Source: Paenibacillus sp. FSL H8-0048 (GTDB lineage: Bacteria; Bacillota; Bacilli; Paenibacillales; Paenibacillaceae). From it: 64,000 bases of DNA. The notes under the pieces are model-generated. The model ran no database searches. It was not told the DNA's origin and was given only the letters and a program-made list of their open reading frames with translations. Made by a program: the position numbers and the translations under genes. The first letter of the stretch is position 1. Each line of letters opens with the position of its first letter. This document shows positions 1-8,588 of the stretch, piece after piece. The stretch spans positions 1,984,001-2,048,000 of the forward strand of contig NZ_JBBODF010000001.1 of assembly GCF_038002825.1 (NCBI RefSeq), given 5' to 3'.

Positions 1-75
1 GGCCCACGCACTCCCGCCCCGCACATTGTAATCGGTTTTCCGATTACATCCGGCCCACTCGCTCCATTAAGCGTG
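1..75. repeat. Edge of a 51-bp repeat (dispersed hairpin family)
   Basis: GGCCCAC occurs at 1 and again at 52, so one complete 51-bp unit plus the start of a second is visible. The unit holds a perfect 9-bp stem with a TTTT loop (TGTAATCGG/CCGATTACA, 28-49). The layout (GGnCCACGC, GC-rich stretch, GCACAnTGTA, T-rich loop, TACAT) matches the tandem units at 12550-14757 and a copy near 30200. More units may lie left of the window. Confidence 0.6.
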
Positions 76-80
76 GGAAA

Positions 81-110
81 GCCGGAATCAGCTCAATGAT
101 TCCGGCTCCC
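81..110 (-). terminator. Intrinsic terminator of the rpmG-zagA unit
   Basis: Perfect 10-bp inverted repeat GCCGGAATCA/TGATTCCGGC (81-90, 97-106). On the minus strand it is followed by TTTCCC. It lies about 50 bases past the stop of the GTPase gene. The T-tract is short. Confidence 0.6.
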
Positions 111-157
111 TTACACCGCCTCAGCTAATGTACCACTTCCCCTGCCACAACATCCTT

Positions 158-1366
158 CTACTCCTGTCCCGCCTCAAGCAACTCCTCGACGAACCAAGGA
201 AGCGGGTTGTTGAACTTCGTCCAGTCCTGCTTCATCTCCTCTGCGGTCAGCAGGCAGCGGTCCAGCCGGGCTTCGATATCGTCACGGTTCATCTGGACTC
301 CGATGAAGACGATCTCATTCAGCCGGTCTCCCCACTGCCCGTCCCACTTCGCCAGTACATCCGGTTCTGCAGCCAACACCTCCTGCTGCTGCTCCTCCGG
401 CAGGGTAGCCAGCCAATAACCGGCGGGTCCGAACTGAATGGACGGCCCTGCCTGGCTGATGGTCGCTGCCAGATCACCGCTGGCCGCCAGCCAGACCAGT
501 CCTTTTGCCCGGACGATCTCAGAGGGCCAGTTGCTGAAGAAGAAGCTCAGCCGCTGCGGGTGGAACGGTGTTCTCCGGCGGTAGACGAAGGAGGTAATGC
601 CGTATTCCTCAGTCTCCGGGGTGTGTTCTTCCTTAGCAAGCTCAGCAATCCAGCCGGACGACTGGCTGGTCTGTCCGAAATCGAACAATCCCGTATTCAG
701 AATCTCCGATAGCTCCACCTGAGCATTCACCGTACGGATGATCTTCGCCCGCGGCTGAAGTCTGCGCAGAACCGCCTCCAGCTTGTTCAGCTCTGCCTCC
801 TCCACCAGATCGCACTTGTTGAGCAGCAGCACATCACAGGTCTCGATCTGATCGATTAGCAGATCGACGATATCCCGGAAGTCGCCTTCACCCGCCGTCA
901 TATTGCGGTCCAGCAGACTGTCGCCCGAGGCGAAATCATGCCAGAAGCGGTTGGCATCGACCACCGTCACCATCGTGTCCAGCCGGGCCAGCTCCGTCAG
1001 GTCAATATCCAGCTCCGGGTTCGGGTAAGTGAAGGTCTGGGCCACCGGGACCGGCTCGCTGATCCCGGAGGATTCAATCAGAATGTAATCGAAGCGCCCC
1101 TCCGAAGCGAGATGATTCACTTCGCGCAGCAGATCATCACGGAGGGTGCAGCAGATGCAGCCATTGGACATCTCCACCAGCTTCTCCTCTGTGCGCGAAA
1201 GGCTGCTTCCTGATTTCACCAGATTCGCATCCACATTCACTTCACTCATATCATTGACGATAACGGCTACCTTCAGGCCCTCACGATTGTGCAAAATATG
1301 ATTGAGAAGTGTAGTCTTACCAGAGCCAAGATATCCGCTTAGCACGGTTACAGGAATTTTGTCCAT
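158..1366 (-). CDS. ZagA/YciC-like COG0523 zinc metallochaperone GTPase
   Basis: 402-residue cytoplasmic G3E-family GTPase. Visible motifs are the P-loop GYLGSGKTT near the N-terminus, the metal-binding CxCC motif in [11 protein letters not shown], the switch-like ESSGISEP, the nucleotide-specificity NKCD, and a C-terminal CobW domain with the FHPQRL and [10 protein letters not shown] stretches typical of the YciC/ZagA branch. In Bacillus subtilis ZagA is made under zinc limitation and passes zinc to client enzymes such as FolE. I chose ATG 1366 because AAGGAG sits 6 nt upstream; an upstream in-frame ATG at 1384 lacks a ribosome binding site. The gene lies 48 nt behind rpmG, with which it should share the Zur-controlled promoter. 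Function as a zinc chaperone is inferred from family and context. Confidence 0.92.
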   Translation of the reverse strand: MDKIPVTVLSGYLGSGKTTLLNHILHNREGLKVAVIVNDMSEVNVDANLVKSGSSLSRTEEKLVEMSNGCICCTLRDDLLREVNHLASEGRFDYILIESSGISEPVPVAQTFTYPNPELDIDLTELARLDTMVTVVDANRFWHDFASGDSLLDRNMTAGEGDFRDIVDLLIDQIETCDVLLLNKCDLVEEAELNKLEAVLRRLQPRAKIIRTVNAQVELSEILNTGLFDFGQTSQSSGWIAELAKEEHTPETEEYGITSFVYRRRTPFHPQRLSFFFSNWPSEIVRAKGLVWLAASGDLAATISQAGPSIQFGPAGYWLATLPEEQQQEVLAAEPDVLAKWDGQWGDRLNEIVFIGVQMNRDDIEARLDRCLLTAEEMKQDWTKFNNPLPWFVEELLEAGQE

Positions 1367-1414
1367 TGTAGTCTCCTTGTACATTATATTTTCAGAATAA
1401 CGCTGCTAAGCAGC

Positions 1415-1564
1415 TTAGCGGGTCTCCCGGTGCAGCGTGACACGCTTCAGGCGCGGGCAATATTTTCGCATCTCCAGGCGTTCCGGTGTCGTTCTCTTAT
1501 TCTTCGTGGTGGTATAGTTGCGGTCGCCCGTCTCCGTACAGGCCAAGGTAACGATTACTCTCAT
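1415..1564 (-). CDS. rpmG: 50S ribosomal protein L33, cysteine-poor (zinc-independent) paralogue
   Basis: 49 residues, the usual L33 length, beginning [17 protein letters not shown] and ending VTLHRETR. Zinc-binding L33 carries two CxxC pairs; here the second cysteine of each pair is replaced (ACTET and KYCPR), so this is a C-minus form that should not hold zinc. Such paralogues replace the zinc-containing protein on ribosomes during zinc starvation, and this one sits right behind a perfect Zur box. AAAGGAG lies 10 nt before ATG 1564; another in-frame ATG at 1570, 4 nt after the SD, would add two residues. It is first in an operon with the downstream ZagA-like GTPase. Confidence 0.93.
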   Translation of the reverse strand: MRVIVTLACTETGDRNYTTTKNKRTTPERLEMRKYCPRLKRVTLHRETR

Positions 1565-1588
1565 CTCCATCAAACTCCTTTCGTTTAA

Positions 1589-1640
1589 TCGTAATTATTA
1601 CGATTTACACATTCTACACGCTCTATCCCTGCGCTGTCAA
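1589..1640 (-). promoter_or_regulatory. Sigma-A promoter with perfect Zur box for rpmG-zagA
   Basis: On the minus strand, -35 TTGACA (1635-1640), an 18-nt spacer and -10 TAGAAT (1611-1616) are followed by the palindrome TCGTAATTATTACGA (1589-1603). The palindrome is extended by two more matching bases on each side. This equals the Bacillus Zur operator (TCGTAATnATTACGA) and covers the predicted start site near 1604, so zinc-loaded Zur should repress transcription. It could also influence the divergent operon starting at 1779. Confidence 0.9.
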
Positions 1641-1778
1641 CAGCTGTCCCCGAACATTTCGGCTCTCTTAGATTAGTGTTCTTTCCTGAATAAGCTTGAC
1701 GTATAGATGGAATTACAAGCGGAAGCGGCTTGGCCGCCTTCTTATGGGGACGGTACTATTGGAGCGGGAGAGTGAGCC

Positions 1779-2816
1779 ATGAAGATACCTGTGATTATAC
1801 TGAGCGGATTTCTGGGGAGCGGAAAGACGACCCTGCTGCTGAGTCTGCTGAAGGAGAGCAAGCGGAGAGGGCTGAACCCGGGGGTGATCATGAATGAGCT
1901 GGGCGCCAAGGATGTGGACGGCTATATCCTGCAGGAGAGTACCGGCACAAGTGTGGAAAAGCTGCTGGACGGCTGCATCTGCTGCAGCCGCAAGGAGGAG
2001 CTGCCGCGCAGCCTGAGCACCCTGCTGGCGCGCCGCCCGGACATCATCTACATCGAACTTACAGGAGTAGCTGACCCGGATGAGATCGCAAAGTCGCTGC
2101 TGGCACCGTCGCTGGCAGACCGGCTGCAGCTGCACCACGCCATTACGCTGCTGGATGCCGAGAATGCACTGGAGTATAGCAGCCGCTTCTCGTCCGACAA
2201 GCAGCTCGTCCGCACTCTGCGCAAGCAGATCACCACCGCTGATCTCATCATCGTTAACAAAAGCGATCTGGTAGAACCTGAGACTCTGTGGAAGATTGAG
2301 AAGATGGTCTCCAAACAAAATTCGGAATCCGAGATTGTCTTCACCCACTACAGCCAGATTAATCTCGCTCCGCTGTTCACAGGCATCGCAGCACGCAGTT
2401 TTAAGGGCTCTGCTCCCAGGCGCGGCCCCGGCAATATCAGCGGTGTCACACTCCAGCGGATGAACACGGGCAGTAGCAGCGGCGTCAGCGTGGCGGCAGT
2501 GCATGAGCCTGAAACCGGGACGGACGGCTCTTTTTCCCAAGTCGCAGCCGTGACGTTAACCGTTCCTGCGGCATGGGCAGGGAGTCTCCGGAAGGAGGAG
2601 CTGGAGCATTTTTTGCGGCAATGGGGCTACAGTCTGCTCCGGGCCAAAGGCCATGTGCGGCTTGCCGGCCGGGATTCCGTACAGCTGGTGCAGCTCGCAG
2701 GGAACCGCATCTCCTGGGAGGCTTCAAGCTACCCGGGCCAGCCATATATCGTCTGCATTGGCCTGAATCTGGACGAGAAGGCCATCAGCCGCAGCTGGGC
2801 AGCGTTATTCAGCTAA
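1779..2816 (+). CDS. COG0523-family GTPase, second zinc-locus member
   Basis: 345-residue G3E GTPase with P-loop GFLGSGKTT (residues about 9-17), CxCC motif in DGCICCSRKEEL, the IELTGVADP segment, nucleotide-specificity motif VNKSDLV, and a short CobW-like C-terminus ending in a RAKGHVRL stretch. It is distinct from the ZagA-like paralogue at 158-1366. It is the first gene of a plus-strand operon with two permease subunits, which suggests it works with them as a metal-handling chaperone. A weak GGGAG lies upstream of ATG 1779. No Zur box lies directly before it, but the one at 1589-1603 is only 176 nt away on the divergent side. The metal specificity is an inference. Confidence 0.88.
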   Translation: MKIPVIILSGFLGSGKTTLLLSLLKESKRRGLNPGVIMNELGAKDVDGYILQESTGTSVEKLLDGCICCSRKEELPRSLSTLLARRPDIIYIELTGVADPDEIAKSLLAPSLADRLQLHHAITLLDAENALEYSSRFSSDKQLVRTLRKQITTADLIIVNKSDLVEPETLWKIEKMVSKQNSESEIVFTHYSQINLAPLFTGIAARSFKGSAPRRGPGNISGVTLQRMNTGSSSGVSVAAVHEPETGTDGSFSQVAAVTLTVPAAWAGSLRKEELEHFLRQWGYSLLRAKGHVRLAGRDSVQLVQLAGNRISWEASSYPGQPYIVCIGLNLDEKAISRSWAALFS

Positions 2817-2847
2817 GACCCCTGTGCGGGAAGGAGCCGAAGAAATC

Positions 2848-3837
2848 ATGACCACCCTTAATCCGATTAAAATATTGCCGCTGCTCTTTTCCGCCGCTTT
2901 TCTGCTGACAGCGGGCAGCCTGTGGCTGCCTGGACATCTGAGCCTGCTGGACAACGGCTATGTCGACACGTTCAAAACTGCATTCCTCGGCATTCTGCTG
3001 GAGGCCTTGCCGTTTGTCCTGCTGGGCGCGCTGCTCTCCTCCCTGCTCCGCGTCTTCGTGCCAGACGAGCTGATCTCACGCTGGATTCCGCGCCGCGCGG
3101 TTCCGGCTATTCTCTTCGGCTGCCTGCTCGGAATCCTCTTTCCCGTCTGTGAATGCGGGATGATTCCGCTGGTCCGCCGCCTCATGCATAAGGGGATGCC
3201 GCTCTATGTTGCCATCGTCTTCATTCTGTCCGGCCCGATCCTCAATCCGGTCGTCTACGGAGCCACCCTGACGGCCTTCCGCTCCCATCCGGAGCTGGCC
3301 TACACCCGGATGGGACTGGCTTTTGCCGTAGCGGCATGTATTGGCCTGATCATCTACGGGACTGTCCGCAGATCGCCGCTGCGCCTGTCCATCCGCCGGG
3401 AGGGAAGCGAAGAGCAGCACGGCACACTACGCGGAGGCCGGGCAGCGGCAGTCCTGGTGCATACGTCGGATGAATTCTTTGAGATGGGCAAATTCCTGAT
3501 CATCGGCTGTCTGCTGACTGCGGGCATCCAGACCTTCATGAATCAGAGCAGCCTGTCCGCCATTGGAGACCGTCCGCTCGGCTCCTACGTGTTCATGATG
3601 GGACTAGCCTTCGCACTCTCGCTCTGCTCCACCTCCGACGCCTTCGTTGCTTCCACGTTCCTGCATACCTTCCCGGCAGGAGCCCTGCTCGCCTTCGTGG
3701 TGCTGGGACCGATGCTCGATTTCAAGAACGCGCTGATGCTGCTCTCGCTGTTCAAGACCCGATTCGCCCTGTACCTGTTCTTCCTCATTGCCGCGGCCGT
3801 ATTCACCGGCTCCGTACTCGCTTCCTTCTGGCTGTAG
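2848..3837 (+). CDS. DUF318/YraQ-like permease (YcgR-type)
   Basis: About 329-residue polytopic membrane protein with eight or so hydrophobic segments. The conserved FPVCECGMIPL motif is near residue 100, with the GPILNP motif shortly after; a second half contains the LCSTSDAF motif. These are marks of the UPF0718/DUF318 permease family. In Bacillus subtilis the family member YcgR is paired with YcgQ. ATG 2848 is chosen because AAGGAG lies 11 nt before it; the upstream GTG at 2824 has no ribosome binding site. It lies 31 nt after the GTPase and 37 nt before its likely partner subunit. Transport substrate is unproven; the context points to zinc or another metal. Confidence 0.85.
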   Translation: MTTLNPIKILPLLFSAAFLLTAGSLWLPGHLSLLDNGYVDTFKTAFLGILLEALPFVLLGALLSSLLRVFVPDELISRWIPRRAVPAILFGCLLGILFPVCECGMIPLVRRLMHKGMPLYVAIVFILSGPILNPVVYGATLTAFRSHPELAYTRMGLAFAVAACIGLIIYGTVRRSPLRLSIRREGSEEQHGTLRGGRAAAVLVHTSDEFFEMGKFLIIGCLLTAGIQTFMNQSSLSAIGDRPLGSYVFMMGLAFALSLCSTSDAFVASTFLHTFPAGALLAFVVLGPMLDFKNALMLLSLFKTRFALYLFFLIAAAVFTGSVLASFWL

Positions 3838-3874
3838 CTTCCGTGAAATCCCGAATAACTGGAGGAGGATCTGC

Positions 3875-4732
3875 ATGAATAGCTCCGCAAGCATCCGGTT
3901 TCATTACGTACTTAGGGCGGTTATTCTGCTCGCCTTCGCCCTCTATATCGGACATCTGGTCCAGCAGGACGCCCTCCATTATTATGTTGCGCCCAAGCTG
4001 GCCCGCTGGATCAGATTGTGCCCGGTTCCGCTCTCCCTGATGGCGCTCAGTCTCGGGCTCCAAGCTGTGCTGGGCCGAAGCTCCGCCCTCTGCGACTGCG
4101 AGCACCGCCTGCCCCGTTCATTCATAGGCAGCTCCGCACTGTACAGCCTGTTCCTGCTCCCGCTGCTGCTCGGCTTCCTGCTGCCCGACCGGGCACTTGG
4201 CAGTGCCGCAGCGGCCAAGAAGGGCCTTGCCCTGTCCTACACTGCCGTAGAGTCCGGCACCGGGGCGAGGTTCACTCCGGCCAACCCCTATGAGGCCGAA
4301 TTCGCAGAGCTGGCCGGCCAGCTCTACAGGCAGCCCGTGATCCCTGTGTTCCCTGAGATTTTCTCGGAAACGCTGGGCGCTCTCAACCTGTACAAATCAC
4401 AGTTCGAGGGCAAGGAGATCGCCGTATCCGGCTTCCTGTACCGTGAGCCGCAGGGGTCCGGCCAATCCGGCTATGCCGTCAGCCGCTTCCTGGTTCAGTG
4501 TTGTACGGCAGATGCCACTCCTTTCGGCATTCTTCTTGCGCCAGGTACACAAATAAGCCTGCCCGCCGATACCTGGATTGAGGTTCGGGGCAAGCTTCAT
4601 GTGACTCTTCATGAGGGAGTTGAAACTCTGCAGATTGCTCCGCAGAGCATAACCGCAACGGCAGCACCGTCCACACCTTATGTGTACACGAATGCCGATG
4701 CCGCAGCGGCATGGAAAGAGCTGCAGCCTTGA
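3875..4732 (+). CDS. TIGR03943-family permease partner (YcgQ-like)
   Basis: 285 residues. The N-terminal half has two or three membrane segments, including the LAFALYIGHLVQ stretch and, after a CDCEH cluster, an LFLLPLLLGFLLP stretch. A soluble C-terminal domain follows, with the ISGFLYRE-like and SRFLVQCCTADA features typical of TIGR03943 proteins. The family is habitually encoded next to DUF318 permeases, as here. GGAGGAGG (3861-3868) sits 6 nt before ATG 3875; the longer upstream reading has no ribosome binding site. It is the last gene of the GTPase-permease operon and ends base-to-base with the convergent NusG-II gene (stop codons at 4730-4732 and 4733-4735), with no terminator visible between them. 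Confidence 0.82.
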   Translation: MNSSASIRFHYVLRAVILLAFALYIGHLVQQDALHYYVAPKLARWIRLCPVPLSLMALSLGLQAVLGRSSALCDCEHRLPRSFIGSSALYSLFLLPLLLGFLLPDRALGSAAAAKKGLALSYTAVESGTGARFTPANPYEAEFAELAGQLYRQPVIPVFPEIFSETLGALNLYKSQFEGKEIAVSGFLYREPQGSGQSGYAVSRFLVQCCTADATPFGILLAPGTQISLPADTWIEVRGKLHVTLHEGVETLQIAPQSITATAAPSTPYVYTNADAAAAWKELQP

Positions 4733-5128
4733 TTAGATGACCGCGTCCAGCGCATCGTCATCCTCCAGCGAAGATTCCGGATTGGTGATCTCCACCAGGA
4801 GACGGGCCGGAATGCAAATAATCTGCTGCTTCGGCCGGGAGATGAATCCCATATCCAGCGCAATGGTCAGCGGAGCATCGGAATAGGTCATTTGAATACC
4901 ATAGTCGTATACCTTCAGCGTGTTATGACCATACCTGGTGCGGATATCAATAATCTGCTCTTCTTTGGTTAGCTGCACAGTCTTGTAGGCTTTGCCATTC
5001 ACTGTGATTACTGCCTCCAACTCCCCTTGCTTATACGGATGACTGTGGTTAGAGAACCACTTGAAGCCGTAGATGGAACCGGCGGCCAGCAACACAATAA
5101 GAATCAGCAGGAAATCTCCGCGCTTCAT
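4733..5128 (-). CDS. Zur-controlled NusG-domain-II membrane protein lacking the CxxxxC pair
   Basis: 131 residues: one N-terminal membrane anchor (FLLILIVLLAAGSIYGFKW) and an extracytoplasmic NusG domain II (DUF1312). The fold is recognisable from AVITVNGKAYKTVQL, from the GFISRPKQQIICIPARLLV stretch, and from spacing. In the usual family the segment before this reads like DCPDKxCVxxGWI; here it reads SDAPLTIALDMGFI, so both cysteines are alanines. A perfect Zur box lies upstream, so the gene appears to be a zinc-starvation paralogue of a cysteine-containing protein. ATG 5128 is used; an in-frame ATG at 5161 overlaps the -10 box and cannot be translated from that promoter. The family's function is not established. 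Confidence 0.82.
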   Translation of the reverse strand: MKRGDFLLILIVLLAAGSIYGFKWFSNHSHPYKQGELEAVITVNGKAYKTVQLTKEEQIIDIRTRYGHNTLKVYDYGIQMTYSDAPLTIALDMGFISRPKQQIICIPARLLVEITNPESSLEDDDALDAVI

Positions 5129-5159
5129 GATTTTCACTCGGTTGACCCTTTCGATTACC

Positions 5160-5183
5160 ATTATATATTCGTAATAATTACGA
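5160..5183 (-). promoter_or_regulatory. Perfect Zur box and -10 element of the NusG-II gene
   Basis: TCGTAATAATTACGA (5169-5183) is a perfect Zur operator palindrome. On the minus strand it is followed 3 nt later by TATAAT (5160-5165). The operator therefore fills the -35/-10 spacer of the promoter, a repressing position. The -35 is weak. Only the 4733-5128 gene lies downstream. Confidence 0.88.
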
Positions 5184-5274
5184 TTTATATAATAGTAAAG
5201 CAGACAAAGGATAGCTGTCAATATGAATAGCGCTTCCCTGGTCCGGCAGTCCTCCAGCCTAATCCATGACAAGA

Positions 5275-8200
5275 TTATCTGCGGATGCTGCCCGACCATT
5301 CCCTCAGGACTCTGTCGAGCTCTTCTCCACGGATCGGCTTGGGAATAAAGTCCTGCATTCCTGCCCGGAGGCACATCTCTTCATCTTCCTTACGGGCAAA
5401 GGCCGTGGCGGCAATAATCACCGGGGACAGCCCCATCGCTTCGCGGATCTGCCGGGTCGCCTCAATTCCGTCCATGCCCGGCATCTGAATATCCATGAAC
5501 ACCAGATCATAATGCCGGGAACGTACAGCTTCTACCGCCTGCTCCCCGTTCACTGCCAGGTCTGAGGAGTAGCCGCGCTTTTTGAGAAAAGTCTGCAGGA
5601 TCTGCTGATTCACCTGATGATCCTCTGCGACAAGGATTGACAACGGGCCGTATTGACCCTCGGGATGATCCAGATTGAAGATCCCGCCCTTATACTCCTG
5701 AGTGGCAGCAACTCCTGCCAATGGCGCCTCGCCCGGCTCCTCCACCGAATACATCACGCCGATGGTGAAGTAGAACTCCGAGCCTTCCCCTTCGACGCTG
5801 TTCACACCGATAGCTCCATCCAGCAGCTCGACCAGCTTCTTGCTGATCGCCAGCCCCAGTCCCGTCCCGCCGTACTTACGGTTGATCGAAGGGTCGAGCT
5901 GGGAAAAGGACTGGAATAACAGGTTCTGGCTGCCCTGCGGAATGCCAATACCGGTATCGGTTACCGAGAACCTCAGAATCAGCGAGCCCGGCTCCCCGGC
6001 AGCCTCCAGCTTCACTGAGACGCCGACCTCGCCTTCTTCCGTGAACTTGACCGCATTGCCGACGAGGTTCACCAGCACCTGCCTCAGCCTGGTTTCGTCG
6101 GTGATGACAACTGCCGGGATATCAGGATCAATATGGCTGCGCAGAATCAGCCCTTTCTCCTGGATACGGGGATAGAATAGCTCACAGACGTTCTGAACAA
6201 CCTGCCGGATATCGACCGGCTGGAGATCCAGCGTCATCATGCCGGATTCAATTTTACTGAAATCCAGCACCTCGTTAAGAATATGCACGAGCGCAGCGCC
6301 GCTTTTATTGATAATCTGGGTGTAATACTGCTGTTCCTCCGTAAGCTCTGTTCCCGACAGGAGATCGGCCATCCCGATAATTCCATTCATCGGCGTACGC
6401 AGCTCGTGGCTCATAATCGCCAGGAACTCCGACTTGGCCCGGTCAGCCTTCTCCGCAGATTCCTTGGCACGCTCCACAGCCTTCTCCTCGGTGATATCCC
6501 TGAAGACCACCACCGCCCCCTTATGCTCACCGTTATCATATAATGCCGTCATCCGGTATTTGACCAGGAAGCTGGAGCCGTCCTGACGCCAGAAAATCCC
6601 TTCCTGCTCCTGCTCATAAGAGAGCCTCGTCTTGAGCAACTCCGCCAGCGTCCGGTGTCCCCCGGGATACAGCTCACCGTCCATCCAGGTCTGCGCGATC
6701 GTATGCAGCTTGATATTGCCGGCCAGCTCCCCCGGATTATACCCGAGCATGACAGAGGCAGCGGGATTGATAAATACGGTCTCCCCCTCCAGATTCATGC
6801 CAAAAATCCCCTCAGACACAGAGTTCAGGATCAGCGCATGCTCATAGCTAAGCTTCTCAATCTGCTCCAAATACCGCTTAGGCTCTGTAATATCACTGGT
6901 AATGGCAAATACGCCGACCACCTCATGATCAATCAGCATAGGGACATAAATCATCCCCACCTCCACCCGCTCTCCGTCGTGACGGATCACCCGGGTATCG
7001 AAGGTCTGGGCCCTGCCTCCGGCTGCCGCCAGAAACCGCATATTCACATGCTCCAGCTCATCCTCTTCAATAATCTCACTGTAACTGGAATGCATCAGGG
7101 TCTCTCTGCTGTATCCGGTCAGCTGCTCCAGACTGGCATTCATTGACTGAATGTATCCCTGGAGATCCATGGCACTGATGGCAGACGGATTGTATTCGAA
7201 AAGCGACTTGTAGCGGTTCTCGCTCTCACGCAGCTGCTCCTCCATCCGCTCGCGCTCAGTCACATCCTGCACCATACCGCGGATCTGTTGAACCTTGCCG
7301 GAGGCGTCCAGAATCACTTCCCAGTGTGCGTAGAGAGACTTACGATCCTCACTGCCCTTTACTCTGAAAATTGCCTCGCCCTTAGCCCCGGACTTCAGCG
7401 TATAATGCAGCTCTTCGCGCAATCTGTCCAGGTCCTCCGGCACTACACAGTCAAGCAACTGAGTATAATGGACCACGGTATGATTTCCGCAATTCCCGCC
7501 TAATTCAAAGATAGCCATCAGCTGGCCGGAGACGATCAGCTGCTCATATACGGAATTCCACTCCCAGGAGCCCATTTGTCCAAGCTCCTGCGCGGCAGCC
7601 AGCATATCTTCAACCTTCTTCCGCTCGGTAATGTCACGGGCAATCGTCAGGATCTGCCGTACTTCACCTTCACGGTTCCGCACCACCTGAAAGGAGCTTT
7701 GGGTCCAAAGATAATGGCCGTCCTTATGCCTGACTCTGCGTGTGAAGGTATCATTGTCAGAGTAGAGCTTACCCGGTCCGGCCATTTCCAGCGCATCCGC
7801 TTCATGGTAAAAATCCGTTTTGTTGCGGCCGATCATGTCGCTGGGCGGATAACCCAGCAGCGCTTCGACCGACGGGGAGACGTAGCGCAGCGTCCCGTCG
7901 GGACCGGCGAATGAAATCATATCCGGGGTGTGTTCCGTAACCAGCTCGTAGAGCTGGTGGTCCTCCTCTATCTTCTTCTCCGCCAGCTTACGCGCGGTGA
8001 TATCAGTCATCTCTGCAACCAGATGGGAGGGACTTCCGCTCTGTTCATCAATGATCAGAAAAAGATGCAGGGCAACCCAGAGCATCTCACCATTCTTATG
8101 TACGAACCGCTTTTCGGTATCTACAGCCATATCGGGTCTGCTTATTAAGTCATTCATAATCTGCCCGTGATCCAGGGTATCCCCTTCACCCGGATAGACG

Positions 8201-8358
8201 ATATCCTGGTAACGCAGCTCCTTGAGTTCGGTCTCGGTGTATCCAAACATCCCGCAAAGCGCAGGGTTGGCCATGAGCATAGTTCCATCCGTAATGGATA
8301 CTGCCGCATATCCTATTGAGGACCGCATGTACAAGTGCTTAAATAGTGTGTCGGACAA
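5275..8358 (-). CDS. Hybrid sensor histidine kinase with five PAS domains and receiver
   Basis: About 1027 residues, no transmembrane segment seen, so probably a cytoplasmic sensor. Five PAS/PAC modules fill roughly the first 640 residues, with PAC ends such as EMTDITARK and ARDITERKK. A HisKA dimerisation domain follows with the phospho-accepting His in SHELRTPMNG, then an HATPase domain (GNAVKFT, DTGIGIP, GGTGLGLAI), then a C-terminal receiver with the phospho-Asp in DIQMPGMDG. No Hpt domain is present, so relay must use another protein. I prefer the TTG start at 8358: GAGGAGG lies 8 nt upstream, whereas the ATG at 8391 has no ribosome binding site and sits only about five bases after the predicted transcription start. 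Ligand is unknown. Confidence 0.9.
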   Translation of the reverse strand: MSDTLFKHLYMRSSIGYAAVSITDGTMLMANPALCGMFGYTETELKELRYQDIVYPGEGDTLDHGQIMNDLISRPDMAVDTEKRFVHKNGEMLWVALHLFLIIDEQSGSPSHLVAEMTDITARKLAEKKIEEDHQLYELVTEHTPDMISFAGPDGTLRYVSPSVEALLGYPPSDMIGRNKTDFYHEADALEMAGPGKLYSDNDTFTRRVRHKDGHYLWTQSSFQVVRNREGEVRQILTIARDITERKKVEDMLAAAQELGQMGSWEWNSVYEQLIVSGQLMAIFELGGNCGNHTVVHYTQLLDCVVPEDLDRLREELHYTLKSGAKGEAIFRVKGSEDRKSLYAHWEVILDASGKVQQIRGMVQDVTERERMEEQLRESENRYKSLFEYNPSAISAMDLQGYIQSMNASLEQLTGYSRETLMHSSYSEIIEEDELEHVNMRFLAAAGGRAQTFDTRVIRHDGERVEVGMIYVPMLIDHEVVGVFAITSDITEPKRYLEQIEKLSYEHALILNSVSEGIFGMNLEGETVFINPAASVMLGYNPGELAGNIKLHTIAQTWMDGELYPGGHRTLAELLKTRLSYEQEQEGIFWRQDGSSFLVKYRMTALYDNGEHKGAVVVFRDITEEKAVERAKESAEKADRAKSEFLAIMSHELRTPMNGIIGMADLLSGTELTEEQQYYTQIINKSGAALVHILNEVLDFSKIESGMMTLDLQPVDIRQVVQNVCELFYPRIQEKGLILRSHIDPDIPAVVITDETRLRQVLVNLVGNAVKFTEEGEVGVSVKLEAAGEPGSLILRFSVTDTGIGIPQGSQNLLFQSFSQLDPSINRKYGGTGLGLAISKKLVELLDGAIGVNSVEGEGSEFYFTIGVMYSVEEPGEAPLAGVAATQEYKGGIFNLDHPEGQYGPLSILVAEDHQVNQQILQTFLKKRGYSSDLAVNGEQAVEAVRSRHYDLVFMDIQMPGMDGIEATRQIREAMGLSPVIIAATAFARKEDEEMCLRAGMQDFIPKPIRGEELDRVLREWSGSIRR

Positions 8359-8402
8359 AGCTGGAGCCTCCTCTGAGAAAATGGGGGACATAATTTAGTA
8401 AC

Positions 8403-8408
8403 ATTATA
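8403..8408 (-). promoter_or_regulatory. -10 element of the hybrid kinase gene
   Basis: TATAAT on the minus strand inside GGTATAATG. The -35 is poor. Predicted start near 8396 gives a leader of about 38 nt to the TTG start at 8358 but almost none to ATG 8391. Confidence 0.5.
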
Positions 8409-8502
8409 CCTTTTTTTCGGAATTTATGCTCCAGACCTAAAGTCCCGCTAATGAAGATACTCCGGGCAAGCTTGCCGCTGGAAACGGTGCATATTCACAC
8501 AC

Positions 8503-8526
8503 AAAAACCCCACAAAGTGGGGCTTT
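8503..8526 (-). terminator. Intrinsic terminator
   Basis: CCCCAC/GTGGGG stem with a 3-nt loop (8508-8522), followed on the minus strand by TTTTT. It is the second of two terminators after the ABC transporter operon. Confidence 0.65.
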
Positions 8527-8588
8527 AGCGCAGGTGATGACTCAGGTGCTTTGAGGGGACCCCAAAACATATACATTCTTATATTTTC

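Noticed and set aside
1713..2540. Minus-strand open frame opposite the second COG0523 GTPase
   Set aside because: Composition is that of an antisense shadow, low-complexity Ala/Gln-rich, and no SD; the plus strand has clear GTPase motifs.
5027..5230. Plus-strand frame across the second Zur box
   Set aside because: Runs through the promoter and opposite the NusG-II gene; no SD or homology.
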